The notes: generated by a model not told the origin, from the sequence alone. Shown: positions 16,103-24,945, counted from the stretch's first letter. The stretch: 36,629 nt of DNA from Klenkia sp. PcliD-1-E (GCF_024124375.1 NZ_JAMXRZ010000032.1:1-36629), one strand, 5' to 3'. Program-made: numbers and translations.

Positions 16103-16855
16103 ATGCCCGCCGCACCCAGCCCCCGCCGAGCCGCCGTCGAGATCAGCGTGGAGGACGTGGAGGGTGCACTCGCCGCGTCGGCCGCCGGCGCCGACCGGGT
16201 CGAGCTCTGCGCCGCCCCCGCCGAGGGCGGGGTGACCCCCAGCGCAGGCACGCTCGCGGCACTGGCGAACCGTGCTCCCGCGCTGGCGGTGACGGTGCTG
16301 GTGCGCCCGCGCGGCGGGGACTTCGTGCACTCACCCGTCGAGCTCGACGTGGTCTGCGCCGACGTCGCCGCGGCCCGGCGGATCGTGCCCGTCGCCGGGG
16401 TGGCCGTCGGGCCGCTGAGCCCACGGGGCCGGGTCGACCGCCCCGCCCTGGACGCCGTGGTGCGCGCGGCCGGGTCGGCGCCGGTGACCTTCCACCGGGC
16501 CTTCGACACCCTGGCCGACCAGCCCGCGGCCCTGGAGGAGCTGGTCGGGGCCGGGGTCACCCGCGTGCTCACCTCGGCCGGCGCGGCGACCGCCCGGGAG
16601 GGGACGGCGGCGCTGCGCGCGCTGGTCGAGCAGGCCGCCGGCCGCATCGAGGTGGTGGCGGCCGGCGGCGTCCGGGCCGACCACGTCGCCGAGCTGGTCG
16701 CGGCCACCGGGGTGCCCGCCGTCCACCTGCGTGCCGCGCGGACCGTGCGCTCCCTCGGCCACCGCAGCACCACCGCGGTGTCCTACGACGACGGAACCCG
16801 GACCATCACCTCGACCGAGCAGGTCGCCGCCGTCGTCGCCGCGCTGCAGGTCTGA
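16103..16855 (+). CDS. cutC: CutC family protein
   Basis: The 250-residue protein is a TIM-barrel CutC homologue: EISVEDVEGALAASAAGADR near the N-terminus, VELCAAPAEGGVTPS at about 33-47, VLVRPRGGDFVHSPVEL, the conserved VTFHRAFDTLADQ and VVAAGGVRADHVAEL. CutC was linked to copper homeostasis in E. coli, but the biochemical role is disputed. Length matches the family. ATG at 16103 has GGGAGGA nine bases upstream. It is divergent from rnpB and converges closely on the PIG-L gene (12-base gap). Confidence 0.92.
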   Translation: MPAAPSPRRAAVEISVEDVEGALAASAAGADRVELCAAPAEGGVTPSAGTLAALANRAPALAVTVLVRPRGGDFVHSPVELDVVCADVAAARRIVPVAGVAVGPLSPRGRVDRPALDAVVRAAGSAPVTFHRAFDTLADQPAALEELVGAGVTRVLTSAGAATAREGTAALRALVEQAAGRIEVVAAGGVRADHVAELVAATGVPAVHLRAARTVRSLGHRSTTAVSYDDGTRTITSTEQVAAVVAALQV

Positions 16856-16867
16856 CCCTGACCCTCG

Positions 16868-17587
16868 TCAGCCCCAGAACAGCCGGAAGCCGACCCGCCG
16901 GCCACCGTCCTCGGTGAGCGTGGCCTGGTCGATCTGGTTCCTCGCCTGCTCCTCGACCGGCGTGCCGGGGTCGAGGACCTCCAGGTAGCGGCGGTGCTCG
17001 GTGAGCGAGGCGACGGCGGCCTCGACGCCGTCGGCGACGTCGACGGCGTGCGGCGGCTCGCCGATCGTCTGGACGGCGACGTACTGCGTCCCCGACCAGG
17101 GCTCGCCGGGGAGGTCGGGGAAGATCCACTCGTTGCCGGCGTCGGCCACCGCGTCGAGCACCGAGCGGGACAGCGCGCGGTGGTCGGCGGAGTTCCAGGC
17201 CGCCGGGGTGGTGTCGGGCGTCGTCCAGGTGTCCCCGCCGTGCAGGGTGACCACCAGCTCCGGCCGGTGCCGCCGGATCGCCGCGGCCAGGTCCGCGCGC
17301 AGCGCGGGGCCCTCGACGAGCGTGCCGTCGCGGTGGTCGAGGAACTCCACCTCCGAGACGCCGACGACGGCCGCCGAGCGCCGCTCCTCCTGCTCGCGCA
17401 GCGGCCCGGCCTCGGCGGGTGGCACCCCGGCGATCCCGGCCTCGCCGCGGGTGGCGAGCAGGTAGTGCACCTCCTTGCCCGCGGCGGTCAACACCGCCAC
17501 GGCGGCGGCGACGCCGTACTCGATGTCGTCGGGGTGCGCGGCGACCACGAGCGCGCGGGACCAGTCGGTGGGGAACGGGGCCGGCAT
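16868..17587 (-). CDS. PIG-L family deacetylase (GlcNAc-PI de-N-acetylase-like)
   Basis: The 239-residue protein has the family's zinc and catalytic motif AHPDD at 17-21 (DDIEYG follows) and a later conserved SADHRAL segment supplying another His ligand. Actinobacterial members include MshB and Mca of mycothiol metabolism, and sugar or antibiotic deacetylases. This sequence lacks features that would assign it firmly to MshB, so the substrate is open. ATG at 17585-17587 is preceded by CAGACT seven bases upstream, consistent with a leaderless start. The alpha/beta hydrolase gene ends 22 bases upstream on the same strand. Confidence 0.88.
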   Translation of the reverse strand: MPAPFPTDWSRALVVAAHPDDIEYGVAAAVAVLTAAGKEVHYLLATRGEAGIAGVPPAEAGPLREQEERRSAAVVGVSEVEFLDHRDGTLVEGPALRADLAAAIRRHRPELVVTLHGGDTWTTPDTTPAAWNSADHRALSRSVLDAVADAGNEWIFPDLPGEPWSGTQYVAVQTIGEPPHAVDVADGVEAAVASLTEHRRYLEVLDPGTPVEEQARNQIDQATLTEDGGRRVGFRLFWG

Positions 17588-17609
17588 GGGGCCGAGTCTG
17601 GCCCGGGGC

Positions 17610-18314
17610 TCAGCCCGCCGCGACGCGGAGCAGCTGCTCGGCCAGTGCTGCGGGGTCGCTGACCATTGGGTCGTGGCCGGTGGCCATCGGCACGACGTCC
17701 CAGCCGGGCTGCGCGCGCACCCGGGCGCGGGAGGGGTCGATGCTGGCCAGCGGCGGGGTGGTGCAGTCCAGGTAGGTGCGCCGCCGGGCGGCCCACCGGT
17801 CGCCGGCGAAGTCCAGCGGGTCGTCGTACACCCCGCCGGGGTGCGCGGTCTGCCGGCGGTCGACCCAGGCCGCGTCGGTGCCGGTGAGGCCGAAGGCGGA
17901 CGCCGGGGGCGGCGGCAGCGACCCGGTCGTGGCGACCAGCTCACGGCGGGATGCCCGCACCTCGGGTGGGCTCAGGGAGGACCAGGCCTCCCCCGGCGCG
18001 AGGACGACGGCGTCGACGTACACGAGCGGGCCGACCGCGTCGCCGAGCAGGTCGGCCGCGCCGGTGACCGGGATGCCCCCGTAGCTGTGGCCCACCAGGA
18101 CGGCGTCCCGGCACTCCTCGGCCCGGACGACGGCGACGACGTCCTCCACGTGCGTGCGCAGCCGCACCTGCGGGCCCAGCAGGTGCGCCTTCTCCCCCAC
18201 CCCGGTCAACGAGACGGTCACCGCCCGCACCCCGCCCGCGGCCAGCAGCGGCAGCACGCGCCGCCAGCACCAGGCACCGTGCCAGGCTCCGTGGACCAGG
18301 ACGACGTCGCGCAC
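17610..18314 (-). CDS. Alpha/beta hydrolase
   Basis: The 234-residue protein begins VRDVVLVHGAWHGAWCW, the strand and oxyanion-hole HG motif of alpha/beta hydrolases of the esterase/MenH-like type. The nucleophile elbow GHSYGG places Ser77; His214 in ATGHDPMVSDP is the likely catalytic base. The acid residue is not certain. It is probably a small cytosolic esterase; the short lid suggests similarity to plant-type MES/hydroxynitrile lyase-like enzymes. GTG at 18312-18314 starts directly on the first beta strand. The gene follows the MFS exporter on the same strand after 16 bases, so they may be cotranscribed. Confidence 0.87.
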   Translation of the reverse strand: MRDVVLVHGAWHGAWCWRRVLPLLAAGGVRAVTVSLTGVGEKAHLLGPQVRLRTHVEDVVAVVRAEECRDAVLVGHSYGGIPVTGAADLLGDAVGPLVYVDAVVLAPGEAWSSLSPPEVRASRRELVATTGSLPPPPASAFGLTGTDAAWVDRRQTAHPGGVYDDPLDFAGDRWAARRRTYLDCTTPPLASIDPSRARVRAQPGWDVVPMATGHDPMVSDPAALAEQLLRVAAG

Positions 18315-18330
18315 GACCCCATCCTGCCGG

Positions 18331-19971
18331 TCAGCGGACCGGTTCGGCATCCTCGGTGCGCAGGTGGCCCGGGGTGTGCGGCGCCTCGTGCCGGCCGGCG
18401 TCGTGCTCGCCGTCCGCCTCGTGCCGGCCCCGTCCCTCGCCGCTCCCGTCCCGCTGCTCGCCGTCGGCCCCGGCCCGCTCGCCGTCCTGCCCGTCCTGCT
18501 GCGGCACCGGACCGCGCACGAGGAGGACCACCAGCAACGCACCGAGCAGACCGGCCGCGCCGGCGACCAGCAGCACGTCGCGCAGGCCGTCCGCGTAGGC
18601 GGTGGACAGCAGCTGGGCCAGGTCGGCCCGCTGCCCGCCGGGCGCGGAGGCGAGGACCTGCTGGGCCTGCCCGGCGCTGAGGGCCGACTCGGTGGCCGCG
18701 GGGTCGGGGGCACCCGCGTCGGTCAGCGCGCGGGTGGTGCCCGCGGCGAAGACCGAACCGAGGACGGCGACCCCGACGGCGAACCCGAGCTGGCGGAAGG
18801 TGTTCACCGCACCGGAGGCCATGCCGCTGCGGTCCCGCGGCACCGAGGCCAGCGCCGCGGAGGTGACCACCGGGTTGCAGATCCCGACCCCGAGGCCGAG
18901 CACCGCCAGGCCCGGCACCAGGATGCCCCAGCTGGCGCCGCCGTCGACCCGGGCCATGAGGAGCCCGCCGGCACCGACCAGCGCGAGGCCGACGCCGAGG
19001 ACCACCCGCGGCGAGCGGTCGGTGAGGGTCTTCCCGACCACCGCCGCGGTGACGAAGCTGACCAGGGAGAGCGGGATGAACACCAGCCCCGCCTGCAGCG
19101 GCGCGAGGCCGAGGATGGACTGCAGCCACAGCGACAGGTAGATGCTGCTGGCGAACGCGGCCAGGTTGAGCACCAGCGAGCCGATCATGATGCCGCTGAA
19201 CCGGCTGGTGCGGAACAGCCGCAGGTCCAGCATGGGCGCCTCGCGGCGCAGCTCGATCAGCACCCACCCGACCAGGACGACGACGCCGGCCGCGATCGGC
19301 GCCCACGAGCCCACCTGGGCCCAGCCGTTGGCCGCCGCCTCCACCAGGCCGTACACGACGCCTCCGGCCCCGAGGGTGAAGGTGGCGATGCCCGGGACGT
19401 CGGGGTGCGGGGCGCCCTGCTGCCGGGACTCCTCGACGACCTTCAGGGTCAGCAGGACGGCGAACACGCTGATCGGCAGGTTCACCAGGAAGATCCACCG
19501 CCACGACACCCCGGTCAGCGCGCCGCCGAGGATGGGTCCGGCGGCGGCCGCCGCACCGACCACCGCGCCCCAGATGCCGAAGGCGGTCCCGCGGTCGCGA
19601 CCGCGGTAGATCGCGTTGAGCAGCGCGATGGTGGTGCTGAACATCGCCGCCGCACCGATGCCCTGCACGGCCCGGGCGGTGATGAGCAGGCCGGCGTTCG
19701 GGGCCAGACCGCACGCCAGGGACGCCAGGGCGAACAGCGTCAGCCCGCCGAGGTAGAGCCGCCGGCGACCGTAGAGGTCGGCCAGCGACCCGGCGCCCAG
19801 CACCAGCGCGGCCAGCGCCAGGGCGTAGATGTCGACCACCCACTGCAGCTCGCCGAACGACGTCCCCAGCGACGTCGCGATGTCGGGCAGGGCGACGTTC
19901 ACGATCGTGACGTCGATCAGCAGCATGAACGTGCCGGCACAGACCGCGACCAGCGGCCACCACTTGCGCAT
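18331..19971 (-). CDS. MFS transporter, DHA2-type 14-TM drug exporter
   Basis: The 546-residue protein has about 14 membrane segments. It begins MRKWWPLVAVCAGTFMLLID, and carries the DHA2 features VTIVNVALPDIA in TM1 and LADLYGRRRLYLGG in the loop after TM2. Related proteins export drugs or dyes by proton antiport. I chose the second ATG (19971) over one 12 bases upstream because GGGAGG lies between them at correct spacing. The last ~65 residues are hydrophilic: first Gln/Asp/Gly-rich, then His/Glu-rich (RHEADGEHDAGRHEAPH). Neighbour: alpha/beta hydrolase downstream. No regulator gene is adjacent. Confidence 0.92.
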   Translation of the reverse strand: MRKWWPLVAVCAGTFMLLIDVTIVNVALPDIATSLGTSFGELQWVVDIYALALAALVLGAGSLADLYGRRRLYLGGLTLFALASLACGLAPNAGLLITARAVQGIGAAAMFSTTIALLNAIYRGRDRGTAFGIWGAVVGAAAAAGPILGGALTGVSWRWIFLVNLPISVFAVLLTLKVVEESRQQGAPHPDVPGIATFTLGAGGVVYGLVEAAANGWAQVGSWAPIAAGVVVLVGWVLIELRREAPMLDLRLFRTSRFSGIMIGSLVLNLAAFASSIYLSLWLQSILGLAPLQAGLVFIPLSLVSFVTAAVVGKTLTDRSPRVVLGVGLALVGAGGLLMARVDGGASWGILVPGLAVLGLGVGICNPVVTSAALASVPRDRSGMASGAVNTFRQLGFAVGVAVLGSVFAAGTTRALTDAGAPDPAATESALSAGQAQQVLASAPGGQRADLAQLLSTAYADGLRDVLLVAGAAGLLGALLVVLLVRGPVPQQDGQDGERAGADGEQRDGSGEGRGRHEADGEHDAGRHEAPHTPGHLRTEDAEPVR

Positions 19972-20081
19972 GGCGCCTCCCATGCCCGACCGGTGCGCCG
20001 CTCAACCACGTCGCCGCCGGTCGACCTGCGGAAGGGACGCTGGTCACGCCGCGCCGACCCGTAGGTCACGGGCAGGGACCG

Positions 20082-20087
20082 TAGTCT
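20082..20087 (+). promoter_or_regulatory. Candidate -10 element for the TSUP gene
   Basis: TAGTCT matches TANNNT and ends eight bases before the GTG at 20096. No ribosome binding site lies in between, so a leaderless transcript is likely. The 124-base gap to the divergent MFS start would hold both promoters. Confidence 0.5.
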
Positions 20088-20095
20088 CCCGGCTC

Positions 20096-20851
20096 GTGTC
20101 CGTCGTCGACCTGCTCGTCGCAGCCGGGGTCGCCCTCCTCGCCGGGGGCATCAACTCCATCGCCGGGGGCGGGTCGCTGATCCTGTTCCCCACCCTCGTG
20201 GCCCTCGGCCTGCCGCCGGTGGCCGCCAACGTCACCAACTCGGTCGCGCAGTGGCCGGGCTACCTCGGGGGCGTGATCGGCTTCCGCGACCACTACCGGG
20301 GCCAGCGCAACCGGCTGGTCGGGCTGTCGGTGGTGGCCGTGGTCGGCGGGACGGCCGGCAGCATCCTGCTGCTCACCACCCCCAGCTCGGCCTTCGACAC
20401 CATCGTGCCGGTGCTGGTGCTGCTGGCCAGCCTGCTGATCGGCCTGCAGCCCCTGCTGACCAAGCGGCTGAAGGCCAACGAGACCGACGGCGAACGCCGC
20501 GACCCGCTGTGGCTGTACGTGGTGGTCCTGCTGGCCTGCGTCTACGGGGGCTACTTCGGCGGGGCGCTGGGTGTCATCCTCACCGCCGTGCTCGCCCTGG
20601 GCCTGGGCCGGCTGAAGCTGGCCAACGCGATCAAGAGCCTGCTCGCCCTGGTCACCGCCAGCACCACCGTCGTGGTGTTCGGCATCTTCGGCCCGGTCGA
20701 CTGGCTGCTGGTCGCGGTCTGCGCACCCGCCTCGCTGCTGGGCGGCTTCCTCGGCGCCCGGGTCGCCAGCCGCATCCCGAGCACCCCGCTGCGGGTCTTC
20801 ATCGTGGTCTTCGGCGTCGCCGTCGCGGTCTACCTGTTCCTGCGCGCGTGA
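20096..20851 (+). CDS. TSUP-family membrane protein (TauE/SafE type)
   Basis: The 251-residue protein has about eight membrane segments in two related halves. The first half has the motif GGINSIAGGGSLILFPTL followed by NVTNSVAQWPGYLGG; the second has VYGGYFGGALGVILTAVLAL and NAIKSLLALVTAS. This is the TauE/SafE plan, linked to export of sulfite, sulfoacetate or related organosulfur anions. GTG at 20096 was chosen because the first membrane helix follows at once and a TAGTCT -10 precedes it. The stop overlaps the next permease start by four bases, so the two transporters form an operon. Confidence 0.9.
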   Translation: MSVVDLLVAAGVALLAGGINSIAGGGSLILFPTLVALGLPPVAANVTNSVAQWPGYLGGVIGFRDHYRGQRNRLVGLSVVAVVGGTAGSILLLTTPSSAFDTIVPVLVLLASLLIGLQPLLTKRLKANETDGERRDPLWLYVVVLLACVYGGYFGGALGVILTAVLALGLGRLKLANAIKSLLALVTASTTVVVFGIFGPVDWLLVAVCAPASLLGGFLGARVASRIPSTPLRVFIVVFGVAVAVYLFLRA

Positions 20852-22098
20852 GCGTCGACGCCCTCGCCCTGGTCCTCGCGGGGGCGCTGCTGCTGGGCGC
20901 GCTGGCCGCGGCGGTCGTCGATGCCCCGAGGCTGCCGGGCGCCGCGGTCGCCGTCCCCGGCGGGCTGCTGGTCGCCGCCCTGGGCTTCGTGACCTGGTCG
21001 CGGGCGTGGGACACCGTGCGCGAGGTGGCACCCACGGTCGGGTTCCTGGTGGTCATCCTGCTGCTGAGCGACCTCGCCGACCGGGAGGGCCTGTTCGGCT
21101 GGTCGGCCGCGGTCACCGCCCGCCGAGCCGGCCGCTCGCCGCAGGGACTGCTGGTCCGCGTCGTCGCGCTGTCCGCCGTCGTGACCGCGGTGCTGTCGCT
21201 GGACGCCACCGTCGTCCTGCTGACCCCCGTCGTGCTGGCCACCGCGGCCCGGATGCGGGTGCCGGCCCGGCCGCACGCCTACGCCGCGGGGCACCTGTCG
21301 AACTCGGCGTCGCTGCTCATGCCGGTGTCGAACCTGACCAACCTGCTGGCCTTCGCCGCGACGGGCCTGACCTTCCTGCACTTCACCGCGCTGATGGCCG
21401 GCCCCTGGGTGGTGGCGGTGGCCGTGGAGTACCTGGTGCTGCGCCGGCTGTTCCGCGCCGACCTGCGGGTCCAGGTCGCCGAGCCGGTGCGCACCGTCCC
21501 GCCGACACCGGTGCTCGCCCTCGTCGTCGTCGGGCTGACCGTCGTCGGGTTCGGCGTCGCCTCGCTCACCGGCATCGCACCCGTCTGGCCCGCGCTGGTC
21601 GGCGTCCTCGTGCTCGCCGGCAAGCAACTGGCGCGCCGGACCACCCGCCCGGTGCAGCTGCTGCGCGCGGCCAACCTGCCGTTCGCGCTGTTCGTGTTCG
21701 GCCTGGCGGTGGTGGTGCTCGCGCTGCAGCTCAACGGCCTGGAGCGGTTGCTCACCGCCGTCCTGCCCGCCGGGGACGACCTGCTGGCCCTGCTCGGCGT
21801 TGCTGCGCTGGCCGCCGTGGTGGCCAACCTGCTCAACAACCTGCCCGCCACGCTGGCCCTGCTCCCGGCCGCCGCGGTGGGCGGCACCCCGACGCTGCTG
21901 GCCGTGCTCGTCGGCGTGAACGTGGGCCCCAACCTCACCTACGTCGGGTCGCTCGCCAACCTGCTGTGGCGCCGGGTGTTCGCCGCCACCGGCGAGCCGT
22001 CGCCGAGCGCGGCCCGGTTCAGCCTGGTCGGCCTGGCCACCGTGCCGCCGACCCTGGTGCTGGCCACCGTCGCGCTGTGGGCGGCGCTGCAGGTCTGA
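20848..22098 (+). CDS. SLC13/ArsB-like anion permease
   Basis: The 416-residue protein has about 11 membrane segments. It resembles the ion transporter superfamily members ArsB/NhaD/SLC13: VGFLVVILLLSDLADREGLF, then AVVTAVLSLDATVVLLTPVV and SNSASLLMPVSNLTNLLAF, with a symmetric second-half motif VANLLNNLPATLALLPAA and VGPNLTYVGSLANLLW. Substrate could be arsenite, citrate, sulfate or another anion; no arsR or arsC is nearby, which argues against arsenic. GTG at 20848 overlaps the TSUP stop by four bases. Its stop lies three bases from that of convergent nadA. Confidence 0.85.
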   Translation: MSVDALALVLAGALLLGALAAAVVDAPRLPGAAVAVPGGLLVAALGFVTWSRAWDTVREVAPTVGFLVVILLLSDLADREGLFGWSAAVTARRAGRSPQGLLVRVVALSAVVTAVLSLDATVVLLTPVVLATAARMRVPARPHAYAAGHLSNSASLLMPVSNLTNLLAFAATGLTFLHFTALMAGPWVVAVAVEYLVLRRLFRADLRVQVAEPVRTVPPTPVLALVVVGLTVVGFGVASLTGIAPVWPALVGVLVLAGKQLARRTTRPVQLLRAANLPFALFVFGLAVVVLALQLNGLERLLTAVLPAGDDLLALLGVAALAAVVANLLNNLPATLALLPAAAVGGTPTLLAVLVGVNVGPNLTYVGSLANLLWRRVFAATGEPSPSAARFSLVGLATVPPTLVLATVALWAALQV

Positions 22099-22101
22099 GC
22101 G

Positions 22102-23130
22102 TCACTCCCCGCCGCGGCCGGGCTCCCCGATCGCGATCATGGCCTCGACGGCCCTGCGGGCCCGGGCGGCCACGTCCTCGGGCACCTCGATCGCGCCCTG
22201 GCCGGTCTGCAGGGTCCGCAGCAGCTTCTCCGGCGTGATCATCTTCATGTACCGGCAGGCTGCTCGGTCGTTCATCGGGATGAACTGCGTCCCGGAGTTC
22301 AGTGCCCGCAGCTGGTGCAGGATGCCGACCTCGGTGGCCACCAGCACCTGGCCCGCGCGGGTCGCCGCGGCGGCCTCGGCCATGCCGCCGGTGGAGAGCA
22401 CCCGGGTGCGCTCGGCGGGCAGGTCGCCGTTGCTGACCAGGTCGAGCACGGAGGTGGTGCAGCCGCACTCGGGGTGCACCAGGATCTCCGCGTCGGGGTG
22501 CGCGGCGATCTGCGACCGGACGTCGGAGGGCGAGATGCCGGCGTGCACGTGGCACTCCCCCGCCCAGACCCGGATGTTCTCCCGGCCGGTGACCCGCTTG
22601 ACGTGCGCGCCCAGGAACTGGTCCGGGCAGAACAGGATCTCCCGGTCCACCGGGATGGAGCGGACGACGTCGGCGGCATTGGAGGAGGTGCAGCAGACGT
22701 CGGTCTCGGCCTTCACCGCGGCCGTGGTGTTGACGTAGCTGACGACGACGGCACCCGGGTGCTCGGCCTTCCACTCCCGCAGCTGCTCGGCGGTGATCGA
22801 GTCGGCCAGCGAGCAGCCGGCGTCGTGGTCGGGCAGCAGGACGGTCTTGTTCGGGGAGAGGATCTTCGCCGTCTCGGCCATGAAGTGGACCCCGCAGAAG
22901 ACGATCTCGCGGGCGTCGGTCTGCGCGGCCACCCGGGACAGGTAGAGGGAGTCACCGGTGTGGTGGGCGACGTCCTGGATCTCGGGCACCTGGTAGTTGT
23001 GCGCCAGGACGACGGCGCCGCGCTCGTCGGCCAGCCGGCGGACCTCGGCGGCCCACTCCTCGTACTGGGCCGGGGTGAGGGTGCGCTCGTCGCCGGTCAC
23101 GGCCGGGGCTGCTGCAGTCACGGTGACCAT
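22102..23130 (-). CDS. nadA: Quinolinate synthase A
   Basis: The 342-residue protein has three repeated alpha/beta domains around a [4Fe-4S] cluster. Likely cluster ligands are Cys106 ([11 protein letters not shown]), Cys193 ([10 protein letters not shown]) and Cys292 (RAACRYMKM). [12 protein letters not shown] is the conserved N-terminal segment and HPECGC lies near residue 219. It condenses iminoaspartate with dihydroxyacetone phosphate to quinolinate in de novo NAD synthesis. nadB and nadC are not adjacent, so the pathway is completed elsewhere. ATG at 23128-23130 lacks a clear ribosome binding site. Two GTGACC hexamers 11 bases apart (23145, 23156) lie just upstream and may be a regulator site. 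Confidence 0.95.
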   Translation of the reverse strand: MVTVTAAAPAVTGDERTLTPAQYEEWAAEVRRLADERGAVVLAHNYQVPEIQDVAHHTGDSLYLSRVAAQTDAREIVFCGVHFMAETAKILSPNKTVLLPDHDAGCSLADSITAEQLREWKAEHPGAVVVSYVNTTAAVKAETDVCCTSSNAADVVRSIPVDREILFCPDQFLGAHVKRVTGRENIRVWAGECHVHAGISPSDVRSQIAAHPDAEILVHPECGCTTSVLDLVSNGDLPAERTRVLSTGGMAEAAAATRAGQVLVATEVGILHQLRALNSGTQFIPMNDRAACRYMKMITPEKLLRTLQTGQGAIEVPEDVAARARRAVEAMIAIGEPGRGGE

Positions 23131-23171
23131 GATCCCCCGCGGTCGTGACCTGGGGGTGACCAGGCTGCCCT

Positions 23172-23177
23172 TACGAT
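23172..23177 (+). promoter_or_regulatory. Candidate -10 element for the amino acid ABC importer operon
   Basis: TACGAT (TANNNT) lies 40 bases before the GTG of the binding protein, leaving a short leader with an AAGGA ribosome binding site about seven bases before the start. A -35 box is not clear. Confidence 0.35.
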
Positions 23178-23216
23178 TCCCGGGTCCCCCGTTGGTAGAA
23201 CCCTCAAGGACCCGCC

Positions 23217-24086
23217 GTGCGCCGTCGTCCCCTCGCCCTCACCGTGCTCGCCACCGCCGCCCTCGCGGTCTCGGCGTGCGCCCCGCAGGAGTCCTCGACC
23301 GGCTCGGCCGCGTCCGGGTCGGCCGGCGGCGGGTCCTGCACGCCCGAGGACCTGCCCACCGTCACCGCCGACACGCTGACCGTCGCCACCGACACCCCTG
23401 CCTACGAGCCCTGGTTCGTCGACGACGACCCCACCAGCGGCGAGGGGTACGAGTCCGCCGTGGCCTACGCGGTGGCCGAGCAGCTGGGCTACGACCGCGA
23501 CCAGGTCGAGTGGACGTCGGTGCAGTTCAACGCCGCCATCACCCCGGGCGACAAGGACTTCGACTTCGACGTGAACCAGTTCACGATCAACGCCGAGCGT
23601 CAGCAGGCGGTGGACTTCTCCTCGCCGTACTACACCGCCACCCAGGCCGTGATCACCACGGCCGGCTCCCCCGCGGCGGAGGCCACCTCGTTGGCCGACC
23701 TGCGCGGGCTGCGCCTCGGCGCGCAGGTCGCCACCACCAGCCTCGACGTCCTCACCGACGTCATCGCACCCGACACCGACCCGCAGGTCTTCAACACCAA
23801 CGACGACGCCAAGCTCGCCCTGCAGAACGGCCAGGTCGACGCCATCGTGGTCGACCTGCCGACCGCCTTCTACATCACCAGCGCGGAGCTGGACGACGGC
23901 GTCGTCGTGGGGCAGGTCGAGGACTCCGGCGACGCCGGCGACCAGTTCGGCCTGCTGCTGGCCAAGGACTCCCCGCTGACCGATTGCGTGAGCCAGGCCG
24001 TCGACGCGCTGGACGCCGACGGCACCCTGGCCGCGCTGCAGCAGCAGTGGCTCTCCGAGGCCGCCGACGCGCCCGTCCTGAAGTGA
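23217..24086 (+). CDS. Amino acid ABC transporter substrate-binding lipoprotein
   Basis: The 289-residue protein has a lipoprotein signal: basic start, hydrophobic stretch and lipobox LAVSAC with Cys21. A low-complexity Ser/Gly linker follows. The mature part is a family 3 solute-binding domain: [53 protein letters not shown] and [11 protein letters not shown]. Polar amino acids or related small molecules are the likely ligands; the usual ligand-binding Arg after the TPxxxxxR region is not obvious, so specificity is open. GTG start with AAGGA upstream. Permease and ATPase genes follow, completing the importer. Confidence 0.92.
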   Translation: MRRRPLALTVLATAALAVSACAPQESSTGSAASGSAGGGSCTPEDLPTVTADTLTVATDTPAYEPWFVDDDPTSGEGYESAVAYAVAEQLGYDRDQVEWTSVQFNAAITPGDKDFDFDVNQFTINAERQQAVDFSSPYYTATQAVITTAGSPAAEATSLADLRGLRLGAQVATTSLDVLTDVIAPDTDPQVFNTNDDAKLALQNGQVDAIVVDLPTAFYITSAELDDGVVVGQVEDSGDAGDQFGLLLAKDSPLTDCVSQAVDALDADGTLAALQQQWLSEAADAPVLK

Positions 24087-24093
24087 GCCCGAC

Positions 24094-24945
24094 CTGAGCC
24101 TGCCCGCGCCGAGCGCGCTGGAGCTGGACCGGCGGGCCTTCCGCGCCCGCCGGTCGCAGCGCTCGACCCTCGTCGCACTGGTCTCGACGCTGGTCTTCGC
24201 CGTCGTCGCCTACCTCGTGGTCACCCGGTCGCCGGGCTGGCCCCGGGTGCAGGCCACGTTCTTCTCCCTCGACGTCGGGCGCGAGGCGTTCCTGCCGATC
24301 CTGCGTGGCCTGTGGGTCAACGTGCAGGTGCTGCTCATCGGCGGGGCGTGCGTCGTCGTCCTGGGCCTGGGGCTGGCGGTGCTGCGCACCCTGCGCGGGC
24401 CGGCCTTCGCCCCGCTGCGCTTCCTGGCGACCGCCTACGTCGACCTGTTCCGCGGCATGCCGCTGATCATCACGCTGTACCTGGTCGGGTTCGGTCTGCC
24501 GGCACTGCGCCTGCAGGGCATCCCGACCTCCCCGTTCGTGCTCGGCACGGCGGCGATCGTGCTCACCTACTCGGCGTACGTGGCCGAGGTGTTCCGGGCC
24601 GGGATCGAGTCCGTGCACCCCTCGCAGCGCGCCGCGGCCCGCTCGCTGGGGCTCACCCACCGGCAGATGATGCGGATCGTGGTCCTGCCGCAGGCGGTGC
24701 GGAACGTGACCCCGGCGTTGCTCAACGACTTCGTCGCGCTGCAGAAGGACGTCGGGCTGATCTCGGTGCTCGGCGCGATCGACGCCGTGCGCGCCGCGCA
24801 GATCATCGTCGGCCAGACCTTCAACTTCACCCCCTACGTCGTCGCCGGCCTGCTGTTCGTGCTGCTGGCCGTCCCGTCCGCGCGGATCGCCGACGCGGTC
24901 AGCGCCCGGGCCCGCCGGCGCCAGCAGAGCGGGAGCGTGCTGTGA
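24094..24945 (+). CDS. Amino acid ABC transporter permease, probable CTG start
   Basis: The permease has a HisM/GlnP-type inner-membrane domain: FLPILRGLWVNVQVLLIGG, DLFRGMPLIITLYLVGFGL, the EAA loop SAYVAEVFRAGIESV..RAAARSLGL and VVLPQAVRNVTPALLNDF. The first ATG/GTG/TTG in frame is GTG 24217, but that would remove a membrane helix (TLVALVSTLVFAVVAYLVV) and a basic lead (ELDRRAFRARRSQRS) that fit this family. The frame is open back to a stop at 24079-24081 with no usual start codon, so I infer CTG at 24094, seven bases after the binding-protein stop (283 residues). The stop overlaps the ATPase start by four bases. Confidence 0.85.
   Translation: MSLPAPSALELDRRAFRARRSQRSTLVALVSTLVFAVVAYLVVTRSPGWPRVQATFFSLDVGREAFLPILRGLWVNVQVLLIGGACVVVLGLGLAVLRTLRGPAFAPLRFLATAYVDLFRGMPLIITLYLVGFGLPALRLQGIPTSPFVLGTAAIVLTYSAYVAEVFRAGIESVHPSQRAAARSLGLTHRQMMRIVVLPQAVRNVTPALLNDFVALQKDVGLISVLGAIDAVRAAQIIVGQTFNFTPYVVAGLLFVLLAVPSARIADAVSARARRRQQSGSVL

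Noticed and set aside
15552-16115. Several open frames inside the RNase P RNA gene
   Set aside because: The region matches all conserved blocks of RNase P RNA and its ends pair; the frames are chance.
18154-20064. 636-codon open frame on the plus strand
   Set aside because: It is antisense to the MFS exporter, with an Arg/Gln/Asp/His composition typical of shadow frames and no recognisable domain.
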